Shown here: piece by piece, positions 8,445 to 16,913 of the stretch | Layout: every line of letters begins with the position of its first letter | How positions within the stretch are numbered: the first letter of the stretch is position 1 | Assembly: GCA_947643615.1 (NCBI GenBank) | Contig: CANRWO010000019.1 | Coordinates: 1 to 57,621 of the forward strand | DNA from: an uncultured Lachnospiraceae bacterium | GTDB taxonomy: Bacteria > Bacillota > Clostridia > Lachnospirales > Lachnospiraceae | Direction: 5' to 3' | Length of the DNA stretch: 57,621 bases | Notes under the pieces: model-generated | Seen by the model: only the letters and a program-made list of their open reading frames with translations | What the model was told of the DNA's origin: nothing | Databases searched by the model: none | Program-made: the position numbers and the translations under genes

Positions 8445-9272
8445 ATGAGTGCTAAGAAAAAAGTCATAAAAATAATCCTGTATGCTCTTTTGATCAGTCT
8501 GTCAGTGGCTATGCTGGTTCCTTTTTACTGGATGATTATATCTTCTTTAAAGTTAAATAAAGACGTGTTCTCCATACCTATGAGATGGTGGCCGGAAACC
8601 ATGCACCCGGAGAATTACCAGGTGATCTGGGATAAGCTTCCCCTGGTCACATTTTTCATAAATACAGCCAAACTGACGTTGATTACCACCGCAGTCCAGC
8701 TGTGTACCAGCTGTTTTGCGGCATACGGGTTTACAAAATGTAAATTTGTGGGAAGGGATATTATTTTCCTGATGTATGTTACCACTATAGCGGTTCCCTG
8801 GCAGGTGTATATGGTCCCGCAGTTTATTCTGGTTTCCGGGATGGGATTGAATGACACACATATCGGCCTGATCCTGATGCAGGCATTTTCCGCATTCGGC
8901 GTATTCCTGATGAGGCAGTTTTATATCAGTATCCCGGATGAGCTGTGTGAAGCGGCGAGAATTGACGGGTTGAATGAATTCGGTATTTTCAGGAAGATTG
9001 TATTCCCCCTTGGAAAGCCGGCTATGGCCACTTTGATCATCTTCACTTTCACCAATGTATGGAATGATTTTATGGGGCCGCTTATCTACCTGAAGACGAA
9101 AGAGCTTAAGACGGTACAGCTGGGCATCCGTATGTTTATTTCCCAGTACGGGGCGGATTATGCGTGGATCATGGCTGCGTCCGTATGCTCCCTCGTCCCC
9201 ATTGTGATCGTATTTTTGAGCTGCCAGCGGTTCTTTGTGGAAGGTGTGGCTGCCAGCGGCATCAAAGGATAA
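8445..9272 (+). CDS. Carbohydrate ABC transporter permease (MalG/UgpE type)
   Basis: This 275-residue inner-membrane protein has six hydrophobic segments and the EAA motif CEAARIDGLNEFGIFRKIVFPL. It is the second pore subunit of the importer encoded by the three-gene set starting at 6128. A GGAGGG ribosome site precedes the ATG. Its C-terminus (RFFVEGVAASGIKG) is typical of MalG-like permeases, which end with a KG-type tail. The mutarotase-like gene follows after 29 bases and is probably co-transcribed. Confidence 0.92.
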   Translation: MSAKKKVIKIILYALLISLSVAMLVPFYWMIISSLKLNKDVFSIPMRWWPETMHPENYQVIWDKLPLVTFFINTAKLTLITTAVQLCTSCFAAYGFTKCKFVGRDIIFLMYVTTIAVPWQVYMVPQFILVSGMGLNDTHIGLILMQAFSAFGVFLMRQFYISIPDELCEAARIDGLNEFGIFRKIVFPLGKPAMATLIIFTFTNVWNDFMGPLIYLKTKELKTVQLGIRMFISQYGADYAWIMAASVCSLVPIVIVFLSCQRFFVEGVAASGIKG

Positions 9273-9301
9273 ATAAAAGGATAAGGAGAAAGGGAAAACG
9301 T

Positions 9302-10186
9302 ATGGCAATATACCGTTTGGAAAATTCCCGGCTTGGCATTTGTGTGGACTCTCTCGGAGCTGAGCTGAAGTCACTGAAAAATTTGGGCAATGGCGTAGAA
9401 TATATGTGGGATGCAAATCCCCTATATTGGAATGAGACGTCACCGGTGCTTTTCCCCTTTGTGGGAAGCCTGAAAAACGGCGTTTACCGGTATGGCGGCA
9501 AAGAGTATGCGGTGCCCAAGCACGGATTTGCGAAGGACATGGAGTTTGAACTTCTGCGGCAGACAGAGGAGGAGCTGAGCTTTTTGCTGAGGGCAGATGA
9601 GGGGACAAAGGCAATGTACCCCTTTGATTTCGAACTGGAAATCGGCTATCGGTTTGACAAAGAGGAGGAAAAGAAACTGGTCATTTCCTGGAAAGTGACA
9701 AACCGCGGCGGACAGGAGATGCATTTCAGCATTGGCGGTCATCCGGGTTTTTTGTGCCCGCCCGGCGGCAAAGGCATGCAGACGGATTGCAGGCTGCTGT
9801 TTGACACAAAGGATAAAATCATATCCAGTGTTGTAGGGACGGGCAGCCTGCTGTCAGAGCGCAGGAGAGATTATCCTTTAGTGGACGGTATGCTGGATAT
9901 CACGGAGAACCTGTTTGAAGAGGACGCGCTGGTTATAGAGCAGGACCAGGCACATAAAGTATCGCTCTGTGACAGCAGCGGCGCCCCCTTTGTGACAGTC
10001 AGCTTCGACGCGCCGTTGTTTGCCCTGTGGGCCCCTGCAAAGAAGGGTGTCCCGTTCCTCTGTGTTGAACCCTGGTATGGCAGGTGTGACAGGGAAACCT
10101 TTGGGGGGGACCTGTCACAGCGGGAGTACGGGAACAGGCTGGCGCCGTCCGAAACCTTTTATGCCGAGTACACCATTCTGGTATAG
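9302..10186 (+). CDS. Aldose 1-epimerase (mutarotase) family protein
   Basis: The ATG at 9302 follows an AAGGAGAAAGG ribosome site; the frame is open further upstream only as overlap with the permease gene. The 294-residue protein has the galactose mutarotase-like beta-sandwich signatures: LGAELKSLKN near the N-terminus, the catalytic-site region PKHGFAKDMEFE, and FSIGGHPGFLCP with the conserved His. This subgroup lacks a defined substrate; it may equilibrate anomers of sugars released from imported oligosaccharides. It is the last gene of the importer operon and is followed by a 250-bp gap holding the promoter of the AraC regulator. Confidence 0.85.
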   Translation: MAIYRLENSRLGICVDSLGAELKSLKNLGNGVEYMWDANPLYWNETSPVLFPFVGSLKNGVYRYGGKEYAVPKHGFAKDMEFELLRQTEEELSFLLRADEGTKAMYPFDFELEIGYRFDKEEEKKLVISWKVTNRGGQEMHFSIGGHPGFLCPPGGKGMQTDCRLLFDTKDKIISSVVGTGSLLSERRRDYPLVDGMLDITENLFEEDALVIEQDQAHKVSLCDSSGAPFVTVSFDAPLFALWAPAKKGVPFLCVEPWYGRCDRETFGGDLSQREYGNRLAPSETFYAEYTILV

Positions 10187-10353
10187 CCAATAGATACTCT
10201 CGGAATCTCTTTGTGCCTGAAAGCGGAAGAGGAGGTTCCGGGAGGCTTCTTTTATCTATCTGCCGATGATTTTGGCAGGCTGCAATGTGTTCCGCCAAGT
10301 TTTCCGGTGGGAACGGTAACAAAAAATGGCATATAGAGTATTATTTTGGCAGA

Positions 10354-10382
10354 TTTACATACTTTTTTTTCCGTGGTATGAT
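10354..10382 (+). promoter_or_regulatory. Sigma-A type promoter for the membrane AraC regulator
   Basis: TTTACA at 10354-10359 and TATGAT at 10377-10382 with a 17-bp spacer that includes a T-tract. The regulator start codon is 57 bp downstream. Confidence 0.6.
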
Positions 10383-10438
10383 GAAATGGCAGTAATAATA
10401 CGAGCAGATAAGTTAAAATGCCATAAAGGAAGTTATTC

Positions 10439-12472
10439 ATGAAAGACAAGTTATTCTACAAGCATATTATACTCTATGTTTTACTGTTATTTCTGCCCGT
10501 AGTGGCGTTTTCCGGATTTATCCAGATAAGCATACTGGAAAGGATCAGGCAGAACTATGCCTATCAGCTGGAAAATCAGATGATTGGCTATGCCAATGAT
10601 CTGGAGGAAATCTTCAGCAGTTTAGACGCGGTGAGGACTAATGTGATTTATGATGATGAATTTGCGTTTAAAAGCGATCTTTCAAACGTTAAGGAAGCCA
10701 AGGAGGTGCTGCGGAAGCTCCAGAGCTTTGCCATCAACAACCCGATTTTGCAGGAAATCATTTTCTGGTACGAGGGGGATGAATTTGCCTATCTTTCCAC
10801 TGCCAGCACTTTCAGGAAGGACAAGCTGCAGGAGCTGCACCCGCTGTTTGCATTGAAAAGCGTGGATGAGATCCTGGAGGAGGAAAAGACCGGCCACGAG
10901 GAAACATATCTTTTCCTGACGCTTCCGGAGGGGACGATGCCTGTCAGGACCATCTGCCACACTTCCGTGTCCATAAACGGCAGGAGGGCCCTGCTGATTT
11001 TTCTGATGAAGATGCCGGAGACGGATATTATCGATAATCTGGTGGTATTCGACCGGCAGGGGAAAGTCCAGTATTCCTGCAATATGGATGACGAGCTGTC
11101 GGAAATGTTGAAGGGTGGTATCCCGGAGAATTATTATGAAATCAGGGTGGAAAAGGAAAGCAGGATTTACGTCCAGTACTATAATCCCGATATTGTCTAC
11201 GCCGATTTCAGGAGGATTCGGCATCTTTATTGGTGCATTATAGCTATTGTCCTTTTGGTGGGGTCCGGGTTGATCTTCTTTGGGGTCAAAAATAACCTGC
11301 TGCCCATGCTCCGGCGCCGGCAGGAGCTGACCAATGCGGTGCAGTTTAACTTTTTGTACAATCTGCTGAAGGGAAAATATGCCCGGGAGGAGTTTGACGA
11401 GAGGGTAGAGAAAGACGGTATGGTAAACCTGAAGGGAGAAATGTATTTCCTGATCGTCTTTCTGTTGCAGGAGAACGCGGTTACGAAGGATAATGAAGAG
11501 GTGGAGGCCGTGCTTCACAGATACCTCAGAGGCTATATGATTGAACTGCCGGAGGAGAAGAAATTCGTCTATGTGGGCGCCCTGGACAAGGGGAAAGCCA
11601 AAAATTACCGGGAGTCCACCTGGTTCATGTGGAAGGAACTGGAGCGGGAGACGAAAATCGACATATCCTTTTCTTTCAGTCCGTTATTTGAAAATATTGA
11701 CGACATTCAGCAGATTTTCCTGAAAACGGTACTTTCCATGGAATTCAAGTTTGCCAAGGGTAACAGCTGTTACATTGATTCGGAGCAAGTGCTGGACGAG
11801 GAGCTGGTGGAGGTAACGAAACCGAAAAAACTGATAGAGCAGCTGCTTATGAATACCCGGCTGGCAAATACGGGGGAAGTGAACCGGATCATGGATGAGA
11901 TCAACAGCCATGTGAAGACCTCAGGAATGCCGCCCGTATATTCTAAGATGGTGTGCTACAACCTGATCATGCAGGTGACGGAACTGCTTCATTCCTGCGG
12001 TATGCTGGAGCACGGGGAGCGGATTTCCTACTCTGTGATCATGGCGCGCAACGATACGGTGGACGAGCTGACGGACCGGATCCGCAATATTGCCAACAAT
12101 ATCTGCCTTTTCCTGACGGAGAAAAAGAAAAAGGACAGCGAGACGGAGATAGACGGGATTGAGCAGTTCATGCGGGAAAATGTGCTGTTGGAGAAATTCT
12201 CGGTGCAGTATATGGCAGACTGGTTCGGAACGTCGCCTTCAAGCCTGAGTAATTTCTATAAACAGAAGACAGGCATGACCATCATGGAGCGGGTGACGGA
12301 CATCCGTATGAAGCAGGCGGAGGAGTATCTTCTGGATGAGGAAAACCCTATGACGCTGAATGAGATTGTGGAGAAGATCGGCTATAACAATACATCAAGC
12401 TTTATACGGAAATTTAAGAGCATCTATGGCGTGACGCCGGGGCAGTTCGTGAAAGCAAAAAAAGAAGGGTGA
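10439..12472 (+). CDS. Membrane-anchored AraC-family regulator (sensor fused to DNA-binding domain)
   Basis: This 677-residue protein has a transmembrane helix at about 8-29, an extracellular sensor region (about 30-255), a second helix at about 258-280 (WCIIAIVLLVGSGLIFFGV), a cytoplasmic linker, and a C-terminal AraC-type double helix-turn-helix at about 575-672 (VQYMADWFGTSPSSLSNFYK; MTLNEIVEKIGYNNTSSFIRKFKSIYGVTPGQF). It has neither a receiver nor a kinase domain, so it is a one-component membrane sensor of the type common in Firmicutes glycan loci. It lies between the two importer operons and most likely activates one or both. Two terminator-like hairpins follow it. Confidence 0.88.
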   Translation: MKDKLFYKHIILYVLLLFLPVVAFSGFIQISILERIRQNYAYQLENQMIGYANDLEEIFSSLDAVRTNVIYDDEFAFKSDLSNVKEAKEVLRKLQSFAINNPILQEIIFWYEGDEFAYLSTASTFRKDKLQELHPLFALKSVDEILEEEKTGHEETYLFLTLPEGTMPVRTICHTSVSINGRRALLIFLMKMPETDIIDNLVVFDRQGKVQYSCNMDDELSEMLKGGIPENYYEIRVEKESRIYVQYYNPDIVYADFRRIRHLYWCIIAIVLLVGSGLIFFGVKNNLLPMLRRRQELTNAVQFNFLYNLLKGKYAREEFDERVEKDGMVNLKGEMYFLIVFLLQENAVTKDNEEVEAVLHRYLRGYMIELPEEKKFVYVGALDKGKAKNYRESTWFMWKELERETKIDISFSFSPLFENIDDIQQIFLKTVLSMEFKFAKGNSCYIDSEQVLDEELVEVTKPKKLIEQLLMNTRLANTGEVNRIMDEINSHVKTSGMPPVYSKMVCYNLIMQVTELLHSCGMLEHGERISYSVIMARNDTVDELTDRIRNIANNICLFLTEKKKKDSETEIDGIEQFMRENVLLEKFSVQYMADWFGTSPSSLSNFYKQKTGMTIMERVTDIRMKQAEEYLLDEENPMTLNEIVEKIGYNNTSSFIRKFKSIYGVTPGQFVKAKKEG

Positions 12473-12487
12473 AACCAGGAGTTTATA

Positions 12488-12516
12488 GACAGGTATTTCG
12501 GTACCTGTCTTTTTTA
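12488..12516 (+). terminator. Rho-independent terminator after the AraC-type regulator
   Basis: The 8-bp stem GACAGGTA/TACCTGTC (12488-12495 and 12502-12509) with a short loop is followed by a T-rich run. It sits 16 bases after the regulator stop codon. Confidence 0.85.
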
Positions 12517-12544
12517 TTTTATAGGAAGCTGCGTCCTGGCTGGG

Positions 12545-12590
12545 GAAGAATGCGAAGCATTCTTCGAAGCGCCGCAGGCGGCGCTTTTTT
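12545..12590 (+). terminator. Double hairpin with T-tract (second terminator)
   Basis: Two adjacent perfect stems, GAAGAATGC/GCATTCTTC and AAGCGCCGC/GCGGCGCTT, are followed by TTTTTT. Together with the preceding terminator this isolates the second importer operon. The remaining stretch to 12854 holds no gene; no convincing promoter was identified in it. Confidence 0.7.
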
Positions 12591-12854
12591 ATACTGTAAA
12601 AAGTTACCGATCCGCCCCAGCGGTGGAAAGAATACATCCAAACCGCGAAATACATCCGTTTATTGGTTTCTGCTAAGGGTTTGGATTTCCGGATATGCTG
12701 AATTTTAGCATATGAAAAGCCGCGGTAAATGGCACATTTTAAATAAATTGGCTTATTTATTTCGCATATAAACTGTGTTAGGTTAAATCTAGAAGGACAT
12801 TTGGCACCAAATCATCAAAAAAGAAAAGTAAAAAAGAAAAGGAGAGAAAAGGTG

Positions 12855-13784
12855 ATGGAAGCTGTTAAAAAAAGTTGGGTGCACAGATGGAAGAAAATGC
12901 TAAAACGAGATTTCCATCTGATTCTGCTTTGTGTACCTGCATTGATCTTTATCTTTATTTTTGATTACGGACCCATGTACGGTATACAGATGGCATTTAA
13001 GGATTACAATTCGCGGAGAGGAATCTGGGGAAGCGAATGGGTGGGGTTTGAACACTTTATCAGGTTTTTCAATTCCCCCGATTTCTGGAGTATATTAAAG
13101 AATACGCTCTGGCTCAGCCTGTACGGCCTCCTGGCGTCCTTCCCGTTCCCGATCTTCCTGGCCATCCTTGTGAACCAGGTAACCAGGACTAAATTTAAGA
13201 AGACCGTGCAGATGGTGCTGTATGCGCCTCACTTTATATCAGTGGTTGTACTCTGCGGTATGCTGAATGTCTTCCTGAGCCCTTCCACTGGTATTGTCAA
13301 TAACCTTCTGGCATCCGTAGGTATGGAAAGGATTTTCTTCCTGGGAAAGGCAAGCCTCTTTGACGACGTGTTTGTATGGTCGGGTGTGTGGCAGAATTCA
13401 GGATGGGGAATGATCATTTACCTTGCGGCGCTGACCTCCATAGACCCCGAGCTCTATGAGGCGGCCAGGATTGACGGGGCCAACAAGGTAAGGCTGATTT
13501 TACATATAGAAATTCCTCAGATCCTGCCTACTATTGTAATTATGCTGATCATGAGCGTGGGACGTTTCATGAACATAGGGTTCCAGAAAGCATTCCTGCT
13601 GCAGAACACCATGAACCTGCAGAAATCGGAGATTATTTCTACCTATATTTATCGAATGGGTATGTTAAGCCAACAGTTCGATTTCTCTACGGCAGTGGGA
13701 TTGTTTAATAATATCGTAAATATCATTTTGTTGGTTATCGTCAATACTATCAGTAAGAAGCTGAACGAGACCAGCTTATTTTAG
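12855..13784 (+). CDS. Polysaccharide ABC transporter permease (LplB type)
   Basis: The ATG at 12855 follows AAGGAGAGAAAAGG; the open frame further upstream lacks a ribosome site. The 309-residue protein has six membrane helices, an N-terminal LplB-like stretch (FIFIFDYGPMYGIQMAFKDY) and the EAA loop (YEAARIDGANKVRLILHIEIPQI). It pairs with the next gene's product to form the pore of a second oligosaccharide importer. LplB/YtcP-type systems use large binding proteins, and one follows at 14801. No ATPase gene is linked. Confidence 0.92.
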   Translation: MEAVKKSWVHRWKKMLKRDFHLILLCVPALIFIFIFDYGPMYGIQMAFKDYNSRRGIWGSEWVGFEHFIRFFNSPDFWSILKNTLWLSLYGLLASFPFPIFLAILVNQVTRTKFKKTVQMVLYAPHFISVVVLCGMLNVFLSPSTGIVNNLLASVGMERIFFLGKASLFDDVFVWSGVWQNSGWGMIIYLAALTSIDPELYEAARIDGANKVRLILHIEIPQILPTIVIMLIMSVGRFMNIGFQKAFLLQNTMNLQKSEIISTYIYRMGMLSQQFDFSTAVGLFNNIVNIILLVIVNTISKKLNETSLF

Positions 13785-13799
13785 AAGGAGGACAGAGAC

Positions 13800-14717
13800 A
13801 TGAGTGCTGGGACTGCAAAAGTTACCTCGAATAGAATAAAGGAATCAAGGGACAACCTGCTTTTTGACATATTTGTCTATACGTTCCTGACCATCGCACT
13901 GATCGTTGTGCTGTATCCTCTGTACTTTGTGGTGATTGCTTCGTTTTCTGACCCTTATATGGTGCTGCGGGGAGACGTGATATGGTATCCCAAGGGGATC
14001 ACTTTCGGTTCCTATGAGAAGATTTTCCAGAATGCGGATATCTGGATCGGATATGTGAACAGCATTAAATACACTGTAGTAGGGACACTGCTGAACGTGG
14101 TTCTCACTGTGTTCCTGGCGTATCCGCTTTCCAGAAGTTATTTCTGCCTGCGGAAACCCTTTACCCTGATCGTGCTGGTAACCATGTACTTTGGCGGCGG
14201 CATGATCCCCACCTACATTCTGGTGAACAAGCTGGGACTGCGGAACACCATGGGGAGCCTGATCTTTGTAGGCGCAGTGAGCGCATACAACGTGATCATT
14301 GCCAGGACATTTTTCCAGTCCAATATCCCAAGCGAACTGGAAGAGGCTGCCGAGATCGACGGCTGTACCAAAGGAAGATTCTTTTTCAGCTTTGTGCCGC
14401 AGCTGTCCAAGTCCATCGTAGCAGTATTGTCCCTGTATTACGCGGTGGGGCACTGGAACGATTACATGAAGGGCCTGCTCTATATTGATAAGAGGGAAAT
14501 GTATCCTCTGCAGCTGATTCTCAGAGGTATCCTGATGGAGGGCCAGGGACTGGCGAATGATTTCGCGGACGTGGACGAGATCGAGGCCAAGCTGAAGCTG
14601 GCGGAATCCCTGAAATACGGCGTTATCATTGTGGCAGTCATTCCACCCTTGCTGCTCTATCCTTTTATCCAGAGGTATTTTATCAAGGGCGTCATGATCG
14701 GCTCCCTCAAGGGTTAA
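13800..14717 (+). CDS. Carbohydrate ABC transporter permease (LplC/YtcP type)
   Basis: This 305-residue membrane protein has a good AGAAGGAGG ribosome site. It shows family landmarks: LYPLYFVVIASFSDPYMVL near the first helix, YFGGGMIPTYILV, the EAA loop LEEAAEIDGCTKGRFFFSF, and the terminal FIKGVMIGSLKG. It is the partner of the LplB-type permease 15 bases upstream. The 83-base gap to the binding-protein gene contains a small GAAGCC/GGCTTT hairpin, which may protect or modulate the downstream message. Confidence 0.92.
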   Translation: MSAGTAKVTSNRIKESRDNLLFDIFVYTFLTIALIVVLYPLYFVVIASFSDPYMVLRGDVIWYPKGITFGSYEKIFQNADIWIGYVNSIKYTVVGTLLNVVLTVFLAYPLSRSYFCLRKPFTLIVLVTMYFGGGMIPTYILVNKLGLRNTMGSLIFVGAVSAYNVIIARTFFQSNIPSELEEAAEIDGCTKGRFFFSFVPQLSKSIVAVLSLYYAVGHWNDYMKGLLYIDKREMYPLQLILRGILMEGQGLANDFADVDEIEAKLKLAESLKYGVIIVAVIPPLLLYPFIQRYFIKGVMIGSLKG

Positions 14718-14800
14718 AGGGACAGGGTGAAACAAATAACAGAGATGTGAAGCCTGCGGGCTTTATGTATACAAATCAAATGATTTGAAAGGAGAAAAGT

Positions 14801-16492
14801 ATGAAAAAGAAATTAGTAGCAAGTGTGCTGGCGGCAGCCATGGTATTACCTTTGGCGGCCTGCGGAAACAATGGGGGGGGCGATAGCACAAGCCAGAGTT
14901 CTCAGAGCAGCCAGGTGGCGTCATCCACCGCAGGCAGCGAATCCTCTTCAGGTGGGGGAGCCGGAACAGAGACCACAGAAGCATATTTTCCTCTGAAGGA
15001 TTCCGTAACGGTAACCATTGCCGGAAGGAGGGAGGATGCGGAGACAGCGATGTCCGAAAGGCAGATCTTTAAGGATCTGGAGGAACAGACCAATCTGAAG
15101 GTTGACTGGATCGACTGGCCCGGTTCACAGTTTGGCGAGAAACAGGGACTTGCTTTTTCGGGAGGAACCTTCCCGGATGCCATGATGGGTAACTTCATCC
15201 TGTCCACCACGGAGCTTGTAAAGAAGGGCGCCGAGGGTTGGCTGATGACCTGGAACGATTACATCAACGAAGAATATATGCCGAATTTCTACGCTTTGTG
15301 CCAGAGAGCGCCGGGACTGTTAGAGTCCATTACTGCTGCGGACGGCAATATCTACGGCCTGCCTCAGTTTGACATGGTAGGACTCTCCATTACCAATGAT
15401 ACGCTTGTCATCAACACAGAGTGGTTGGAGAAGGTAGATAAGGAAATGCCCACTACTATTGAAGAGTTCTATGACGTGCTGAAGGCTTTCAAGGAGGCCG
15501 GCGACCTGAATGGAAACGGAAAGGCAGATGAGATTCCCTTTACCTTCCAGTTCAATGCAGGTAATAACGGACAGCTGAGCTTTATGGGATTTACCGGGTT
15601 GGCTTACAACACCCAGCACGAGAGAGTCTGCTATAAGGACGGCAAGGTGGTCTATGTGCCTCAGGAAGAGGAGTACAAGGAATTCCTGATCTACATGAAC
15701 AGGCTGTATTCCGAAGGCCTGATCGACCCTGAGTGCTTTACCATGGATCAGTCTACCTACAACGCGAAGACCCAGACTCCTGAGCCTACCTGCGGAGTAA
15801 TCTCCATTTGGGACGCAGCCAGGATAAATGCCCCCATTGCGGGTAACGATCCCGAGCAGCCCGGCGTGTATCAGTACCTTGCTCCCCTGGACGGCGAGAA
15901 CGGTAAGGATCCCGTATGGATTCCCAGATACACCCCTTATAACAGGGCATTCTGTTTTGTAGTAAGCGCGGATACAGAGTATAAGGAAGAGCTGGTACGT
16001 TGGGCGGATCTGTTCTATGATCTTGACACCAGCATTATGAACTCCAAGGGTGTGGTAGGAATCCACATCGAGGAGAAGGGTGACCATGTATACGAGGCCA
16101 TCAAGAAAGAGGACGGCAGCAACTGGAGTACTGCTGAGAAATCTTCGTATATCACCCTGGACGACGGTATGTACGGCATTGCGGAAGGCGACTGTGAGAT
16201 GATCACACAGGATACACCTCAGTCCAAGGCATCTGCAAATCCGCTGTATGAGCCTTACTTCAATCCGAACCATGTATACACATACGCTCTGATGTCCGAG
16301 GAAGAGGCTGAATTAGACTCTCTGCTGAAGCCTGAGCTTGTAAAATATGTAGATACCTGGACAACGGACTTCATCACCAACGGAAACATTGAAGCACGCT
16401 GGGATGAGTACGTGAACGGTCTTAAGAAGCTGAGAGTGGATGAGTTCATCCAGCTGTACGAAGCAATCGGAGCTAGAAGCAGCAGGAAATAG
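14801..16492 (+). CDS. Large extracellular solute-binding lipoprotein (LplA type)
   Basis: This 563-residue protein has the lipobox LPLAAC with lipidated Cys21, a Gly/Ser-rich linker, then a family 1 binding fold (TVTIAGRREDAETAMSE; ITAADGNIYGLPQFDMVG; DLNGNGKADEIPFTFQF, which resembles a calcium-binding loop). Large LplA-type binding proteins usually bind polysaccharide fragments. It is the third gene of the second importer operon. Directly after its stop come elements B and C and then the first sulfatase, so importer and catabolic genes may share transcripts whose readthrough those elements influence. Confidence 0.92.
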   Translation: MKKKLVASVLAAAMVLPLAACGNNGGGDSTSQSSQSSQVASSTAGSESSSGGGAGTETTEAYFPLKDSVTVTIAGRREDAETAMSERQIFKDLEEQTNLKVDWIDWPGSQFGEKQGLAFSGGTFPDAMMGNFILSTTELVKKGAEGWLMTWNDYINEEYMPNFYALCQRAPGLLESITAADGNIYGLPQFDMVGLSITNDTLVINTEWLEKVDKEMPTTIEEFYDVLKAFKEAGDLNGNGKADEIPFTFQFNAGNNGQLSFMGFTGLAYNTQHERVCYKDGKVVYVPQEEEYKEFLIYMNRLYSEGLIDPECFTMDQSTYNAKTQTPEPTCGVISIWDAARINAPIAGNDPEQPGVYQYLAPLDGENGKDPVWIPRYTPYNRAFCFVVSADTEYKEELVRWADLFYDLDTSIMNSKGVVGIHIEEKGDHVYEAIKKEDGSNWSTAEKSSYITLDDGMYGIAEGDCEMITQDTPQSKASANPLYEPYFNPNHVYTYALMSEEEAELDSLLKPELVKYVDTWTTDFITNGNIEARWDEYVNGLKKLRVDEFIQLYEAIGARSSRK

Positions 16493-16643
16493 ATTGAAAC
16501 ATCATGCTGACACACTGATTATTACACTGATTATTCTACCAGCAATTTGAGTCAGAGCCGGGGATTGCCTTGGCTGCAGTGGGAAATTTGAGATTTCCGG
16601 CGGGTGTCATCGCAGTAAACTGCTCTGACGTGGAGGATTAGTG
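16492..16643 (+). repeat. Pseudoknot-type intergenic element, copy B
   Basis: It begins at the binding-protein stop (GATTGAAACATCATGCTGAC). P1 is GCAAT (16542-16546) with ATTGC (16564-16568); its loop carries GTCAGAGC (16551-16558), which is complementary to GCTCTGAC (16622-16629). P2 is GGAAAT/ATTTCC (16582-16587, 16593-16598). The 3' end is GTGGAGGATTAGTG. About 50 bp downstream of the core are also shared with copy E (GTGAGAAGTACT onward). Confidence 0.6.
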
Positions 16644-16687
16644 TGAGAAGTACTGCCAGCCGCTTACAGCAAAGGCTGTATCTCTGA

Positions 16688-16743
16688 ATATGGGGACTGT
16701 CACATCGGGCACGGCGGTTTCGCCCGATGGGGCAGTCCATATG
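16688..16743 (+). other. Long two-part hairpin between elements B and C
   Basis: An outer stem (16688-16699 with 16733-16743, one bulge) encloses an inner perfect stem CATCGGGC/GCCCGATG (16703-16710, 16722-16729). There is no T-tract, so it is not a standard terminator. It may act as an mRNA-stability element or attenuator between the importer and sulfatase genes. Confidence 0.45.
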
Positions 16744-16773
16744 ACTATTTGCCTGTTTTATATGAAAGGAATC

Positions 16774-16913
16774 GTTTCAAATATCATGCTGATGGACTGA
16801 TTGTCCCGTCGGCAATTTCAGTCGGAGCCGGGGGTTGCCTTGACTGCAGTGGGAAATTTCAGATTTCCAACTGCATGTCATCACAGTAGACTGCTCTGAC
16901 ATGGGGGATGAAT
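16774..16913 (+). repeat. Pseudoknot-type intergenic element, copy C (ends at the sulfatase start)
   Basis: P1 is GGCAA (16811-16815) with TTGCC (16835-16839); its loop GTCGGAGC (16821-16828) pairs with GCTCTGAC (16893-16900) with one G-U wobble. P2 is GCAGT-GGGAAAT with ATTTCC-ACTGC. The 3' tail ATGGGGGATGAAT supplies the ribosome-binding GGGGG for the sulfatase ATG at 16914, so the pseudoknot would abut the initiation region. Confidence 0.6.

Noticed and set aside
16688..16743. Rho-independent terminator between elements B and C
   Set aside because: The stem is strong but no T-tract follows, so it is listed only as a hairpin.
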